A DNA stretch of 64,000 nt from contig NZ_SDVA01000001.1 of assembly GCF_004153545.1 (NCBI RefSeq), positions 1-64,000 on the forward strand, given 5' to 3'. Position numbers and translations under genes: made by a program. Shown piece after piece: positions 25,701-35,300 of this stretch. The notes beneath the pieces were generated by a model. It searched no databases and had not been told where the DNA came from. It saw nothing but the letters and a program-made list of their open reading frames with translations. The stretch comes from Serinicoccus sediminis (GTDB taxonomy: Bacteria; Actinomycetota; Actinomycetes; Actinomycetales; Dermatophilaceae). Position 1 is the first letter of the stretch. Every line of letters starts with the position of its first letter.

Positions 25701-27061
25701 TGTTCGCGAATCTTGCGGGCTACTCTGAAACGCGCGGGACCGGACTGCCTTGGGTTTGGCGCATCCCCTCACATTGGCATGTCAACCGCGCCAAGTCAGT
25801 GATGTCCGCCGTCGACGTGCGTTCCACGTCGGGAGGCGAGGAATTGCTTACGGTTTCGTCCAGCCGTGGAGTTATCCCACGATCAACCGCGACCGTGAGC
25901 ATGTTCAAGGCCGAAAGCTATGTCGGCCACAAGTTGTGCTGGCCAGAAGATCTCGTCATTAACAGCCTCTGGGCGTGGGGCAGGGGCTTGGGCGTGTCTC
26001 GCCACCACGGGATCGTCAGCACCGCGTACGGCGTCTACCGCCAGCGGGGCAACGGCAAGTTGCTGCCCGACTATCTCGACCACTTGGTGCGTTCCCAGCC
26101 CTATCAGTGGGAACTGCAGGTGCGATCACAAGGAGTGTGGAAGTCCCGACTTCAGATGACGGACGCCCGCTGGCTTGATGCGCCGCTGCTCGTACCTCCG
26201 GCCGAAGAGCAGGAAGCCATCGTCAAGTACCTCACCCACGCAAACACTCGCATCGACAAAGCCATCGCTGCCAAACGACGCCTCATAGCGCTGCTGGAAG
26301 AGCAGCAGCGGGCAGTGGTTCGTGAGTCGCTCGTGGGCGTCAGTTGGGGCTTCTGGCCGCTAGGACGGCTAGGACGACTCGTGAATGGGTCGACGCCATC
26401 ACGGTCGCAACCAGAGTACTGGGGTGGCGAGATCCCGTGGCTCAACAGCTCCGTCGTCAACCAGAACGCAGTGGAGAAGGCCGATCAGTTCGTCACAGCG
26501 AAAGCGTTGGAAGAGTGCCACCTACCCCTTGTGCCTCCGAGGAGTGTCCTAATCGGCATCACTGGTCAGGGTAAAACGCGAGGAATGGCGACAATCCTGA
26601 GATTTGAATCGACCATCAATCAGCATCTGGCTTCTCTTACTCCTGACGTGCGATGCGCCTCAGCTGAATATGTTGCACTCGCTTTGACGGCCGCGTACCC
26701 CGATCTCCGGCGGCTCAGCGACGGGTCGGGGGGGACTAAGGGCGCCCTCACGCTCGCCGATCTGAAGTCATTCCGGATTCCTCTTCCGCCGATGGAGGTG
26801 CAACTTCGAGTGGTCGAGGAACTCGAAGCTTTCACGAAAAAGCAATCGCTGACTGTCGCGCGAATCATAAGAGAGATCGAGTTTCTTCAGGAGTTCCGAA
26901 CGCGGTTGGTCGCGGATGTCGTCACCGGCCAGGTCGACGTTCGCGTCATCGCTGCGTCTCTTCCGCGAATCGCACCAATCACAGCAGAAAGTGATCCGGA
27001 AGTGTTCGAAGATGTTGCCCTTCATGAGATTGACGACGTGATGGAGATGCAGGGAGCCTAA
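25700..27061 (+). CDS. hsdS: Type I restriction-modification system, specificity subunit HsdS
   Basis: This 453-residue protein has two target-recognition domains. The first spans about residues 15-170 and ends at LLVPPAEEQEAIVKYL. The second spans about 210-370, starts at WPLGRLGRLVNGSTPSR and ends at IPLPPMEVQLRVVEEL. Both are followed by helical spacers (TRIDKAIAAKRRLIALLEEQ and FLQEFRTRLVADVVTGQVD). HsdS sets the DNA sequence recognised by the complex. The C-terminal extension (about 40 residues, acidic) is not part of the standard fold. The second half is noticeably AT-richer than the other genes, consistent with exchange of recognition domains. Confidence 0.9.
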   Translation: MFANLAGYSETRGTGLPWVWRIPSHWHVNRAKSVMSAVDVRSTSGGEELLTVSSSRGVIPRSTATVSMFKAESYVGHKLCWPEDLVINSLWAWGRGLGVSRHHGIVSTAYGVYRQRGNGKLLPDYLDHLVRSQPYQWELQVRSQGVWKSRLQMTDARWLDAPLLVPPAEEQEAIVKYLTHANTRIDKAIAAKRRLIALLEEQQRAVVRESLVGVSWGFWPLGRLGRLVNGSTPSRSQPEYWGGEIPWLNSSVVNQNAVEKADQFVTAKALEECHLPLVPPRSVLIGITGQGKTRGMATILRFESTINQHLASLTPDVRCASAEYVALALTAAYPDLRRLSDGSGGTKGALTLADLKSFRIPLPPMEVQLRVVEELEAFTKKQSLTVARIIREIEFLQEFRTRLVADVVTGQVDVRVIAASLPRIAPITAESDPEVFEDVALHEIDDVMEMQGA

Positions 27062-27063
27062 CC

Positions 27064-29997
27064 ATGTCCTTGATGAACGAGGAGAGCCTGGAGTCACTCA
27101 TCGTCCGACAGATGGTCGAGGGCGAGTGGACCCAGGGCACCGCCGCGGACTACGAGCCGGCGTACGCTATCGACCTATTTCAGCTCACTGCGTTCATCGA
27201 GGAGACGCAGCCCGAACTCGTCGAAGCGATCTCGCTTCGCGAACCGACGCCGAGGCGGCACGAGTTCCTCTCCAGGCTTCAGGGAGAGATCACCCGCAAC
27301 GGGGTGGTGCATGTGCTCCGCAAGGGGATTGACCATCGTCAGCATCACGTCGACCTCTTCTTCCCGACGCCCACTCTCGGCAACGTCAAGGCCGCGGAGC
27401 TGTTCGCTGACAATCGGTTCACCGTGACCCGGCAGGTCCACTACAGCGTCACCGAGACCGGGCTCTCCCTGGACGTGGTGGCGTTCGTAAACGGGCTGCC
27501 AACCTTCACGTTTGAGTTGAAGAACAACATCACCAAGCAGACCTTCGACGACGCCGTCGCGCAGTACAAGCGCGACCGTGACCCTCGAGAGCTGATCTTC
27601 CAGTTTGGCCGCTGCATCGCCCACTTCGCCCTCGATGACCAGCAGGTCCGGTTCTGCACGCACCTCAAACAAAAGCAGTCCTGGTTCCTGCCCTTCGACA
27701 AGGGCTGGAACGACGGCGCGGGCAACCCACCCAACCCCAACGGAGTCAAGACCGACTACCTGTGGCGACAAATCCTTGCCCCGGCGAGCCTGGCCAACAT
27801 CATCGAGAACTACGCCCAGATCCTCAGGACCAAGAACCCCCGTACCGGCAAGAAGGCGTCAGCCCAGATCTTCCCGCGCTACCACCAGCTCGATGTCGTA
27901 CGGAAACTGCTCGAGGACGTGCAGGCGCACGGGGCCGGACAGCGCTACCTGATCCAGCACTCGGCCGGCAGCGGCAAGTCCAACTCCATCGCCTGGCTTG
28001 CACACCAGCTCACCGAGGCCAAGCACCACGGGGCGCGCGCATTCGACTCCGTCATCGTGGTCACTGACCGCGTCATCCTCGACAGTCAGTTGAAGGAAAC
28101 CATCAAGGCGTTCATGCAGGTCGGCTCCACCGTCGTGCATGCAGACAAGTCAGGCGACCTCCGCCGAGCCATCGAGGCCGGCAGGAAGATCATCATCACG
28201 ACGGTCCAGAAGTTCCCCTACATCCTCGATGACATCGGCAAGGACCACCGCGACCGGACGTTCGCGATCGTCATCGACGAGGCTCACTCCAGCCAGGGCG
28301 GCAAGACCGCCGCCGCGGTCTCAATGGCGCTCTCGTCCGCCGGCGCCGCGCAAGAAGACGAGACGGTCGAGGACATGATCAACCGGATCATCGAGGCGAA
28401 GAAGATGCTGCCGAACGCAAGCTACTTCGCGTTCACAGCCACCCCGAAGAATAGAACTCTGCAGATGTTCGGTGAGCAGTATCCAGGCGCTGAGGGCACG
28501 GCGTACCGACCCTTCCACAGCTACACGATGAAGCAGGCCACCCAGGAAGGCTTCATCATCGACGTCCTCGCCAACTTCACCCCCGTCCCGAGCTACTACA
28601 AATTGATGAAGACCGTCGAGGACGACCCGGAATTCGACACCAAGCGAGCCTCCAAGAAGCTGCGCGCATTCGTCGAGGGCAACGAGCACGCGATCCGCCT
28701 CAAGGCAGAGATTATGGTCGACCACTTCCACAGTCAGGTCATCGCTAAGCACAAGATCGACGGCAAGGCCCGGGCGATGTTGGTCACCAGCAGCATCCCG
28801 CGCTGCATCGAGTACTTCCACGCAATCACCGCCTACCTGGTCGAGCGCAAGAGCCCCTACAAGGCCATCATCGCCTTCTCGGGCGAACACGACTACAACG
28901 GCGTGCAGGTCACCGAAGCCAGCCTCAACGGCTTCCCCAGCAAGGACATCGCGGACCAAATTCGGGAAGACCCGTACCGGATCCTGGTCTGTGCCGACAA
29001 ATTCCAGACCGGGTACGATGAGCCGCTGCTGCACACGATGTATGTCGATAAGACACTTTCCAGCGTCAAGGCGGTTCAGACCCTCACACGCCTCAACCGT
29101 GCCCATCCCGCCAAGCACGACGCCTTCGTGCTCGACTTCGCCAACACCGCCGATGACATCGAGCACGCCTTCTCCGACTACTACCGGACGACTCTTCTGA
29201 GCCAGGAGACGGACCCGGACAGACTTCACGACCTGGTCAACGACCTCAACAACTACGGCGTCTACACACCAGACGCGGTCGACAAGTTCGTCGAGCTCTA
29301 CTTGGGTGGCGTGGACCGGGATCAGCTAGACCCGATCCTCGACGTGTGCGTCGCGGAATACGTCGAGATGCCCGAGGAGGACGACCAGGTCGCGTTCAAG
29401 GGAGCCGCTAAGGCCTTCACCCGTACCTACAACTTCCTCTCCACGGTCCTGCCCTACGGGAATCCCCAGTGGGAGAAGCTCTCGATCTTCCTGGACCACC
29501 TGATCCCCAAGTTGCCCGCACCGCGAGAGGACGACCAGTCCGCTGGGATCCTCGAGACCATCGACATGGAGTCCTACCGCGTCGAAAAGCGAGAGGCGAT
29601 GAGGATCTCCCTCGCCGACGACGAAGGAGAACTCGAACCGGTGCTCGCTTCGGGCGGGGGACATGTCACGGACCCCGAGCTTGAGAGGCTCTCCAACATC
29701 CTGCAGACGTTCAACGACCAGTTCGGGAACATCGAGTGGAGTGACGCCGACCGCGTCGAGCGCCTTATCACGAAGGAGATCCCCCGCAAGGTCGCTGAGG
29801 ACGAGGCGTACCAGTTCGCCCAGAAGAACAACGACCGTGCCAACGCACGTGTCGAGCACGACCGAGCGCTCGGCAAGGTGATGATGGCGGTTCTTAGGGA
29901 CGACACCGAACTTTTCAAGCAGTTCAGCGACAACGACGGCTTCCGGCGGTGGTTGTCGGACGCCGTTTTCCAGTCCACGTACGGGAAATCGGCGTGA
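27064..29997 (+). CDS. hsdR: Type I restriction enzyme, endonuclease/translocase subunit HsdR
   Basis: This 977-residue protein has an N-terminal PD-(D/E)xK nuclease with TFELKNN (E-x-K) near residue 150. The SF2 translocase has Walker A HSAGSGKSNSIAWLA (about 300), DEAHSS (about 405), TATPKNRTL and the late motif QTLTRLNR. A C-terminal helical region binds HsdM. ATP-driven translocation leads to cutting of unmethylated DNA. ATG 27064 lies two bases after the hsdS stop. All catalytic motifs are present, so the system is probably active. It is the last gene of the RM operon. Confidence 0.93.
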   Translation: MSLMNEESLESLIVRQMVEGEWTQGTAADYEPAYAIDLFQLTAFIEETQPELVEAISLREPTPRRHEFLSRLQGEITRNGVVHVLRKGIDHRQHHVDLFFPTPTLGNVKAAELFADNRFTVTRQVHYSVTETGLSLDVVAFVNGLPTFTFELKNNITKQTFDDAVAQYKRDRDPRELIFQFGRCIAHFALDDQQVRFCTHLKQKQSWFLPFDKGWNDGAGNPPNPNGVKTDYLWRQILAPASLANIIENYAQILRTKNPRTGKKASAQIFPRYHQLDVVRKLLEDVQAHGAGQRYLIQHSAGSGKSNSIAWLAHQLTEAKHHGARAFDSVIVVTDRVILDSQLKETIKAFMQVGSTVVHADKSGDLRRAIEAGRKIIITTVQKFPYILDDIGKDHRDRTFAIVIDEAHSSQGGKTAAAVSMALSSAGAAQEDETVEDMINRIIEAKKMLPNASYFAFTATPKNRTLQMFGEQYPGAEGTAYRPFHSYTMKQATQEGFIIDVLANFTPVPSYYKLMKTVEDDPEFDTKRASKKLRAFVEGNEHAIRLKAEIMVDHFHSQVIAKHKIDGKARAMLVTSSIPRCIEYFHAITAYLVERKSPYKAIIAFSGEHDYNGVQVTEASLNGFPSKDIADQIREDPYRILVCADKFQTGYDEPLLHTMYVDKTLSSVKAVQTLTRLNRAHPAKHDAFVLDFANTADDIEHAFSDYYRTTLLSQETDPDRLHDLVNDLNNYGVYTPDAVDKFVELYLGGVDRDQLDPILDVCVAEYVEMPEEDDQVAFKGAAKAFTRTYNFLSTVLPYGNPQWEKLSIFLDHLIPKLPAPREDDQSAGILETIDMESYRVEKREAMRISLADDEGELEPVLASGGGHVTDPELERLSNILQTFNDQFGNIEWSDADRVERLITKEIPRKVAEDEAYQFAQKNNDRANARVEHDRALGKVMMAVLRDDTELFKQFSDNDGFRRWLSDAVFQSTYGKSA

Positions 29998-30589
29998 TTG
30001 ACCCAAACTCGAACGACTCGGCACATATACCTGCCGTGCCTCAATTGGGCGCACTTTGACTACTTCGCACAATGGCCATGGGTTATGTCCTGATGTGCGA
30101 AGTCCACGATTCCGGTACGCGAAAACCACATCCCGCAGATCAGCGCGTTGCAGAGCACTCGATCGCGCCGATTGCGTACCCGCCTGCAGTACTCTGCGGG
30201 GGTACGGTCCGACGTGTGTAGATGTTCAAGCGGAGTGCCATCACCACCGCCGAGGGAGGGGGCCCCTCGGCGCCACCCTCGCCCCGTCTATGGGGTGCGG
30301 TCGATGCGGCGTCAAGTGGGTTCAGGCGACCGGTGGGGCGTGACAACGCTGTACCGCCGATCTTCGGACATCTAAGTGCCGGTGACCGAAGGGGCAGAGC
30401 CCCGTTCGCCAGAGTCACAAGCCTGACTATGCCCTCTCCCACCAGAGGGCACTCGGCAACGGCGTCACTGGATCGGATTGTGACTCGCATGCTGCCCAAA
30501 CTGACTCGCGCCGATGCCCCTCCAACCGCTGCCGTCCCCCGGGTCGCGAGGGCAGCCCACACGGCCGCATCCTGCTGTAGGTTCGCTGG
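29998..30589 (+). other. Gene-free spacer between hsdR and the DGQHR-like gene
   Basis: It holds the arm copy B (30096-30206), an 8-bp stem hairpin at 30249-30271 (GCCGAGGG with CCCTCGGC) that may end hsdR transcription, and TAGGTT at 30578-30583. TAGGTT sits six bases before the GTG at 30590, a -10 position for a leaderless start. Small open frames here have no sensible codon use, and I see no gene. Confidence 0.55.
30096..30206 (+). repeat. Element-end arm, copy B (internal)
   Basis: This is a diverged copy of 21460-21572 in the same orientation, with TGCGAAGTCCACG, GGTACGCG, GTTGCAGAGCAC, CGCCGATTGCGTACCC and CTGCAGTAC all in the same order. The tRNA-derived part upstream of the core is missing. 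It marks an old element boundary inside the island. Confidence 0.62.
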
Positions 30590-31840
30590 GTGAAGATCAA
30601 CGTTCCCGGCTTCCTGGACACGCCGAAGGTCGACGCAAGCGGCCAGCCATACGTAGGCCGCCTATTGCTACGCAACGTCCAGTGGACGGACGAGTCGGAC
30701 CTCTTCGGAACCGTCACCGTCACCCTCGAACAGGTTGCAGACGCCGCGGAGGGCCGCCTGCTGTGGACGGACCAGGCGGTACAGCGCGGTCTGCAACCCA
30801 CAGCCCCCAAGAACACGGCACGAGAGCTGCCTCTGTCTGACGGCTACCCTGATGCGGGACACTATATTTTCGATGCACGTAACGCCGATGACATGACGGA
30901 GAAGTTGCTGGCGAATGATCAACTGTTCTTAAGTCCACTTGTCTGGAACCTGCGACCAGGAACCTTCGAGGCGTATTGGAACGAAGAGACGTCAGAACTG
31001 CATTTGTACAATGGAAAGATTTATCTCCCGGACTCGCATCATCGTCATCAAGCCATCCTTAAGGCCATGCGCGCCTACCGCGATCACGAGACCGGCTACC
31101 CCAAGTTCCGGCCAGGTAAACAACTCAAGGTAGAGCTCTACCTGCTCGATCAGAACGGGGAGGGGGATTACTTCTTCGACAAGAACCAGAGACCTAAGCC
31201 GACTGCTTTGTCCAAGGCGTACGATCTCACTTCATCGGATGATCTTTCCATGCTGGCCAAGCGTGTGCTGGAAGAAAATCCGGACCTAGACCGAGGAACT
31301 AACCGTGTGACCGATCGACTGGGGAAGAAAGCTCCCCATTTTGTCACCCTATCCACGTTGCGAGAAGCAATGAGAACCTTTGCTGGGGGGACGGAGGTGA
31401 CCGAAACCGAGATGGAGGGCCTCGCTTCGATAGCTGCCGAATTCTTTACCATGTTGGCGCAGGTGAGGCCAGAACTTCGAGCTAGTACCCCGCAGTCCGA
31501 CCGGGATGGGAAATTGGCCTCGGCAGGGGTCATGTTCCATGCCTACGCACATTTGATGAGGGACTATCAGTCGGATATTGCAAGCCTTGGCCCGCGGGCT
31601 GCGAAAAACAAGTGGTCAGGTGCACTCTCGCGCTTGGCACCAGAATCTGTTGTCAAAGTCGATCAATGGACCGGGGACTTCTTTGATGTAAGCAATCCTG
31701 AATGGCAGGACTCTGGGATCACGCGCCTCAATCGAAACAATCGACTGACGGTTCTAAATACAGGCGGAGCCCGCACGGCGGCGGCAGGTGTTCTCCGACG
31801 GCGCGTCCGTGCGGAGAGTAACGGGACTGTGGGGATGTGA
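30590..31840 (+). CDS. DGQHR/DndB-like protein (possible DNA-modification or defence protein)
   Basis: This 416-residue protein has a central block KIYLPDSHHRHQAILKAM that lines up with the DGQHR motif of DndB and ParB-like nuclease-fold proteins (acidic residue, then Q/H-H-R). A helical second half has LSKAYDLTSSDDLSMLAKRV, as in DndB relatives. The motif is atypical (SHHR instead of GQHR), so the assignment is tentative. GTG 30590 has no Shine-Dalgarno site but a -10-like TAGGTT six bases upstream. The gene overlaps the next one (TGATG) and both are much AT-richer than the flanking relaxase gene. Confidence 0.55.
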   Translation: MKINVPGFLDTPKVDASGQPYVGRLLLRNVQWTDESDLFGTVTVTLEQVADAAEGRLLWTDQAVQRGLQPTAPKNTARELPLSDGYPDAGHYIFDARNADDMTEKLLANDQLFLSPLVWNLRPGTFEAYWNEETSELHLYNGKIYLPDSHHRHQAILKAMRAYRDHETGYPKFRPGKQLKVELYLLDQNGEGDYFFDKNQRPKPTALSKAYDLTSSDDLSMLAKRVLEENPDLDRGTNRVTDRLGKKAPHFVTLSTLREAMRTFAGGTEVTETEMEGLASIAAEFFTMLAQVRPELRASTPQSDRDGKLASAGVMFHAYAHLMRDYQSDIASLGPRAAKNKWSGALSRLAPESVVKVDQWTGDFFDVSNPEWQDSGITRLNRNNRLTVLNTGGARTAAAGVLRRRVRAESNGTVGM

Positions 31841-32343
31841 TGGCTTGGGACCCAACGCGCATACCGTCCCTCCTTCCTGGTAGGTCAACCAGGCCCCTAG
31901 ACGAACAGCGCGTGAGCAGTGTTGTCGCAACATTCACTGGCCTGCAGGTGGATATACGACCGGAGGACCGCTGCGATTTCCGGCATGAGGAGTCGGTGCA
32001 AACCCATTTCGAACCCGCGGTGGGGGAGGATGGGTCTGCCTACGGTGTGATCGTCTTCGGTCCTGACATTTTCCCCGGTACCGGCGTACTTGACCCCAAT
32101 AGCGAGCTGTCCATGAAAGCCGCGGCAGCGCACGAGCTGAGTCACTACCACCGTTGGCGAGACACGACTGAACTGCCGGTCGGCCACCTAGACGAGGCGT
32201 TAACGAGTTTGGACGCAGCGCTGAGATATGCGCGTGAACTCTCTATGCACGAAATTCAGCAACTTATCCGGGATGCGGTAAAGCGGATTAGCCTTCACAG
32301 GCAGGAACTAGAGAACGAGTCTGATGGCACCGGGGAAGGGTGA
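31840..32343 (+). CDS. HExxH-motif putative metallopeptidase
   Basis: This 167-residue protein contains AAAHELSHYHRWRD, an HExxH zinc-protease motif with a following His and Arg, as in ImmA/IrrE-type peptidases. The rest has no match I recognise. An N-terminal sequence of about 60 residues precedes a beta-rich part (YGVIVFGPDIFPG). The start ATG 31840 overlaps the stop of the DGQHR-like gene, so the two are translated together. The third zinc ligand cannot be picked out with certainty. It may cleave a repressor or be a toxin or effector of the pair; neither is shown. Confidence 0.6.
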   Translation: MAWDPTRIPSLLPGRSTRPLDEQRVSSVVATFTGLQVDIRPEDRCDFRHEESVQTHFEPAVGEDGSAYGVIVFGPDIFPGTGVLDPNSELSMKAAAAHELSHYHRWRDTTELPVGHLDEALTSLDAALRYARELSMHEIQQLIRDAVKRISLHRQELENESDGTGEG

Positions 32344-32375
32344 GGCGGCTCTTCTTGGTCTTCGTCAGAGACTGT

Positions 32376-35300
32376 TCATAGGGAGGGGCCAGACGCCTCG
32401 CGTGAGGCGCCCTCATGGAGCGCATTACGCTCTGCTCGGCGCTGGCTGGCTTGGAGGTTATGGGAACCAGCGTCCGCCCTCAGCTTGGGGGAAACCGAAG
32501 ACAACGCGTTCAGTCGCCGGTTGAGTTGGAGCTGGTGTCTGGCTGCGTCAGGTTCTTTGATGGGCGGCCCTGCTGGATGTGGCTCGGTGGAGGGGATGTC
32601 GTGGGCCGCGCGCCAGACGGCGAGGTCGCCGATGAGGTGGTCGTCGACGTCGGGGGACAGGGTCCGCTGCCAGGGCAGCCGGTCGACCCCACCCACTTGC
32701 TGGGCTTCGGCGGCGACGCGCTCGGCGAGCTGGTGGACCCGGTGGGTGAGCCGGTCGAGATAGCCGCTAGTCTCCGGCGTTTGCCACAGTACGGGTGGGA
32801 CGTCGGGCAGCCAGGGCAGGGGGGCGTCCCGGTAGGACGGCGGGGTTGCACCGCTGATGCGCCACGCGAGGGCGGCGGCGGGGTCGTCGGCCTCGGTGAG
32901 GGACTGCGTGCCGCGGTACCAGGTGGCCTGCTCGATCACGGACCGGGGCGGGGTCCCGTCGACCCAGCGCAGCGCGAGCTGGCCGCGGAGGTGCGAGTAG
33001 GCCGGCTGCTCGGTGAGGCCCGGTAGCCACCGCTCGAGCGCGTCGTCCAGGTCCGCCATCCGCTCGTGTCCGAGGTGCTGCTGGGCCAGGACCGGCAGGG
33101 CGTCCTGGTAGGCCAGCACAGTCTGCCGCAGCAGCTGAGCGGCGTCCCCGCGCTCGACCGTTGTCGCGGACAGGGCGCGGCCGTCGCGGGCGAGGATGTC
33201 TGTGAGCAGCTGCCGCGGCTCCACGACCGTGTCCTGCACCTCGGGCCCGACACCATCCCGCGAGGCGGCAGGCGTGGCGAGGTAGAGGTGGTTGGCCTGA
33301 CGCCCGCGGGAGAGGGCGACGTACAGCCCCTGGCGGGTCTCAGTTCCGGTGAGGACGGTGTGGGTGGTGTCGACGGTCGTGCCCTGGGCGCCGTGGATCG
33401 TGCTGACGTACCCCAGCTGCACATGCTCGGCCACATAGTCCGCGGAGAGGGTGGTCTGACGGGCAGCCCCCGTGCAGGAGCTTCCATCGTGGCGTTCTAC
33501 TGAGAGAGCGCCGTCGGGGTGGACGGTGAGGATGTGCCATCGGTCGCCGTTCTTGACCCAGGACCCGTCCGCAGCGCGCAGACGTCGGTCGTTGCGGCGA
33601 GTGACGATGGTGTCGCCGATGCTGGCGCGGGTGCCGTCGGCCAGGGTCACCTCCCGCCCGGGCTGTTGCCCGGTGGCGTCGACGCGGTCCTGACGGGCGC
33701 GCTGGTTCAGCTCCCGTACGGTGTCGCGGGTTGCGGCCAGCAGCAGGCTAGACAGTCCGGTCTGCTGGTCTGCAGACCAGGCGGCATACGCCGCCTCGAC
33801 CACGTCCCCGGTATCGCCGGTGCGGACCCGGCCCTGGTCGAGGTAGTGCTCCAGGGCTGCCGGGTCACCATCGCGGATCAACAGGGTGGCCACGCCTTCG
33901 GCCGGGTCGGTGAACCGGTGCAGCTCGGTCAACGTCACGGTCGTGCCGTGTGCGTAACCCTGCTCGGCCAGATCCCGGAACACCCCGCCGGCGGCGACGG
34001 CCGCCAGCTGCTGGTCGTCCCCAACCAACCGCACGCTGCCACCGGCGTCGACGACGTGCCGGACCACGGCTGCGAGGTCGCGGGTGCCGGCCATCCCGGC
34101 CTCGTCGATCAGCACCAACGTCCCCGGTCCCACGCGGCGGCTCACGCCACCGGCCTGATCGAGCGTCGCCTGATCGGCTCCGGTCCTGGTCTCGTGATGG
34201 TGCTTGGCGAGGGTGTCGGCGGGGATACCGGTGGCGCGGCCGAGCTCCTCGGCCGCGACCGCGGTGGGGGCAAGGCCCTGGACGGTGCCGCCGGAGGCCT
34301 CCCAGGCCCGGGCGAGCACGCGCAGGGCGGCGGTCTTGCCGGCGCCGGCCGGCGCCAGGGCGACCTGGACCCGGCATCCGCTGGTGGCCAGGTTGCGGAC
34401 CATCGCGGTCTGAGACCGGTCCAGGCTCGGCCCGTCCGCGCTCTGCGTGGCCAGGACGGTCTCGACCACGGACGCGTCGGCCTGGCGGCCGTCGCGGCGC
34501 AGCCCCAGAGCGAGGAGTTCCTCCTCCGCGGACAGGATCGCCTGGGAGCTGTAGGCCTGGCTGCCGTGCACGATGTGGGCGGACTGCCCGTCCTGGCGGC
34601 GCAGCACCTCCGGCTCGCCCAGCTCCGGCGGTACTCCGACGGGTACGGAGAAGCGCTGCACCACCCACCTTTCAACCTCAATGGCGTGCTCCTCGAGCCG
34701 GGCCAGGGGCACCTGGGCGGCGCGGAGCTGACGCAGCGTCTCTGCTCGTACGTGCCAGACCTGCCACGTCGCCCGCGACGCTTCCAGCACCGACAGGACC
34801 CGGGCGGCGAGGATCTGGGGACGCACGTCCCCACCCCGCCGCTCCAGGATGCGTCCCTGGAGCGTCCCCACCCGCCCACCTGCGGTGATGCCCGCGTCTC
34901 CACCACGCTCCCGGGTGCGTCTCCACCCCGCCCCCACCGCCGCAGCGACCATCTCCTCCGGGCCCTTTCCCTCCCTGGCGAGCACGGCGGTGGCCTGCGC
35001 CCGCCAGGCCTGGCGTTGCTCGGCCTCCGAGCGGGGCTCGTGCTTGCCCGGTCGCGTTTCCAGGTTCGCCTGCTGCGCCAGCGCCAGGGACTCGATCGCG
35101 GTGGGGGCCCGGCCGTGGTCGGCCCGGAACGCCTCGACGAGCTCGCGCTGCCGGGCCTCGATCGCCTGCCGCCGCGACGACCACGCAGTCAGGAGGGCCG
35201 GGTCGATGCCGTCGATCTCGCGCACCGCCCGCTTGCCCTCCGGTGAGGGACGCCCGCTGAAGTGCACGCCGAGGCGATCCACGAGGCCGGCTTCGAGGTG

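Noticed and set aside
30056-30343. 95-residue open frame in the hsdR-DGQHR gap
   Set aside because: Codon use is not gene-like, it crosses the repeated arm copy B, and it has no start signal.
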